Shown in pieces: positions 63,142 through 64,000 of a DNA stretch of 64,000 bases (position 1 is the first letter of the stretch; the number at the start of each line of letters is the position of its first letter). The position numbers and the translations under genes are program-made. The DNA lies in assembly GCA_017960905.1 (NCBI GenBank), contig JAGCYH010000022.1, positions 1 through 64,000 on the forward strand. The letters are read 5' to 3'. This DNA is from Bacteroidales bacterium (GTDB lineage Bacteria; Bacteroidota; Bacteroidia; Bacteroidales; Marinilabiliaceae). Under the pieces are notes generated by a model. It did no database searches, was not told where the DNA came from, and saw nothing but the letters and a program-made list of their open reading frames with translations.

Positions 63142-64000
63142 ATGGATAAATACCTTGCCATATTGAAGAAATATTGGGGTTACGATGCGTTCCGCGAGTT
63201 GCAGCCCGAAATAATTGAGTCGATAGGCAAAGGTAATGATACGCTCGGACTTATGCCCACGGGCGGCGGCAAATCCATCACATTTCAGGTTCCGGCTCTT
63301 GCGCAAGAAGGCGTATGCCTCGTTGTCACACCTCTTGTGGCGCTTATGAAAGACCAAGTGGCCAACCTGCGCAAGCGTGGCATAACGGCAGTGGCGATAC
63401 ATTCGGGCCTCAAGCACGAAGAGATGCTTGTGGCTTTCGACAACTGCGTTTACGGCGCTTACAAATTCATGTATCTTTCGCCCGAGCGACTTTCTACTGA
63501 TATGTTTATCAATAAGATACAACATATCAAAGTAAGTATGCTTGTTGTCGATGAGGCCCATTGCATATCGCAATGGGGCTACGATTTCCGTCCGTCGTAC
63601 CTGAAGATAGCCGAGGTGCGCAAACTGCTGCCCACGGTGCCGGTGCTTGCCCTCACGGCCACCGCCACGCCCGAAGTGGTCAGCGACATTATGGAGCGGC
63701 TCTCTTTCGCCCGTCCGAATGTCTTTCAGAAGAGTTTTGCCCGCCCGAATATCTCTTACATAGTGCGCCATCACGAGGACAAAGAGCAGCAGCTGCTCTA
63801 CATTCTCGGTCGCGTTCAGGGCAGCGGTATCGTCTATGTGCGCAACCGCCGCAAGACGCGCGAATTCGCCGAGTTGCTCGCTGCCAACGGCATCTCGTCG
63901 GCGTATTTCCACGCCGGACTGACAATAAGCGAGAAAGACCGCATACAGAGCGAATGGACCCAGAACAACATTCGCGTGATAGTTTGCACCAATGCCTTCG
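63142..64000 (+). CDS. recQ: ATP-dependent DNA helicase RecQ (3' partial)
   Basis: The first 286 codons are present; the gene runs off the window. It starts MDKYLAILKKYWGYDAFRELQ, the canonical RecQ beginning. Motif I is LMPTGGGKSITFQVPAL (about 33-49), motif Ia VVTPLVALMKDQV, motif II with the aromatic-rich loop VVDEAHCISQWGYDFRPSY (about 135-153), motif III LALTATATPEVV, and motif IV GIVYVRNRRKT. The helicase unwinds recombination intermediates and stalled forks. It follows the FAD-dependent dehydrogenase gene by 9 bases. Confidence 0.96.
   Translation, partial: MDKYLAILKKYWGYDAFRELQPEIIESIGKGNDTLGLMPTGGGKSITFQVPALAQEGVCLVVTPLVALMKDQVANLRKRGITAVAIHSGLKHEEMLVAFDNCVYGAYKFMYLSPERLSTDMFINKIQHIKVSMLVVDEAHCISQWGYDFRPSYLKIAEVRKLLPTVPVLALTATATPEVVSDIMERLSFARPNVFQKSFARPNISYIVRHHEDKEQQLLYILGRVQGSGIVYVRNRRKTREFAELLAANGISSAYFHAGLTISEKDRIQSEWTQNNIRVIVCTNAF

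Noticed and set aside
63028..63912. 294-codon open frame antisense to recQ
   Set aside because: The plus strand carries all RecQ motifs; the antisense frame is a shadow.

Overview
The window looks like a chromosomal segment of a Bacteroidales bacterium (phylum Bacteroidota). The grounds are promoters of the TTTG-N19-21-TAnnTTTG type, almost no Shine-Dalgarno sequences, BspA-type leucine-rich surface proteins with C-terminal sorting-like tails, a SufBCDS locus, a FucP-type sugar transporter, a short AMP nucleosidase, and the DUF4924, Skp/OmpH and OmpA-TPR lipoprotein families. I cannot fix the genus. No rRNA, tRNA, CRISPR array, transposase or phage gene is visible.

Layout. (1) 1-3.2 kb: the 3' end of a protein with two zinc-metalloprotease motifs, overlapped by an exported companion gene, with a sharp switch to AT-rich DNA. 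This resembles the variable tip of a polymorphic toxin with its immunity gene. (2) 3.2-9.0 kb: a 1924-residue BspA/InlB-like surface protein, then a terminator and two copies of a 54-bp palindromic repeat. (3) 9.5-16.6 kb: Skp-like lipoprotein, small Cse60-like protein, AMP nucleosidase, holA, a membrane protein, a membrane-anchored AAA+ ATPase and mutS. (4) 16.6-21.5 kb: a membrane-embedded AraC-type regulator divergent from a 1206-residue duplicated surface protein, with paired 23-bp-spaced direct repeats between them. (5) 21.7-27.1 kb: a four-gene sugar operon whose order matches the L-galactose to D-tagaturonate pathway described in Bacteroides vulgatus, divergent from a LacI regulator with a perfect 26-bp operator. 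(6) 27.1-38.5 kb: the suf operon, in which a 6.8-kb LRR surface-protein gene with 513-bp tandem repeats lies between sufBCD and sufS. The sufD gene is unusually short. (7) 38.6-42.1 kb: two AT-rich exported proteins of unknown function, and gpmI. (8) 42.3-50.5 kb: an abundant-type OmpA/TPR lipoprotein and a long cell-envelope and translation cluster (M23 peptidase, DivIC/FtsB-like, PASTA, RluD, Ddl, Pth, S4 protein, DUF4924). (9) 50.5-56.0 kb: alaS, rpmH, rsmG, an ECF sigma factor and a membrane glycosyltransferase. (10) 56.3-64 kb: long-chain acyl-CoA synthetase, a small membrane protein, a tight FAD oxidoreductase / S41 peptidase / FAD oxidoreductase operon, and the 5' part of recQ.

Most of the window is ordinary housekeeping chromosome. 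The accessory-looking pieces are the left edge, the three giant repetitive surface proteins, the split suf locus with its short SufD, and the exported pair at 38.6-40.4 kb. The L-galactose operon is a recognisable known pathway rather than a new one. All calls rest on reading translations and motifs by eye; no database search was possible.
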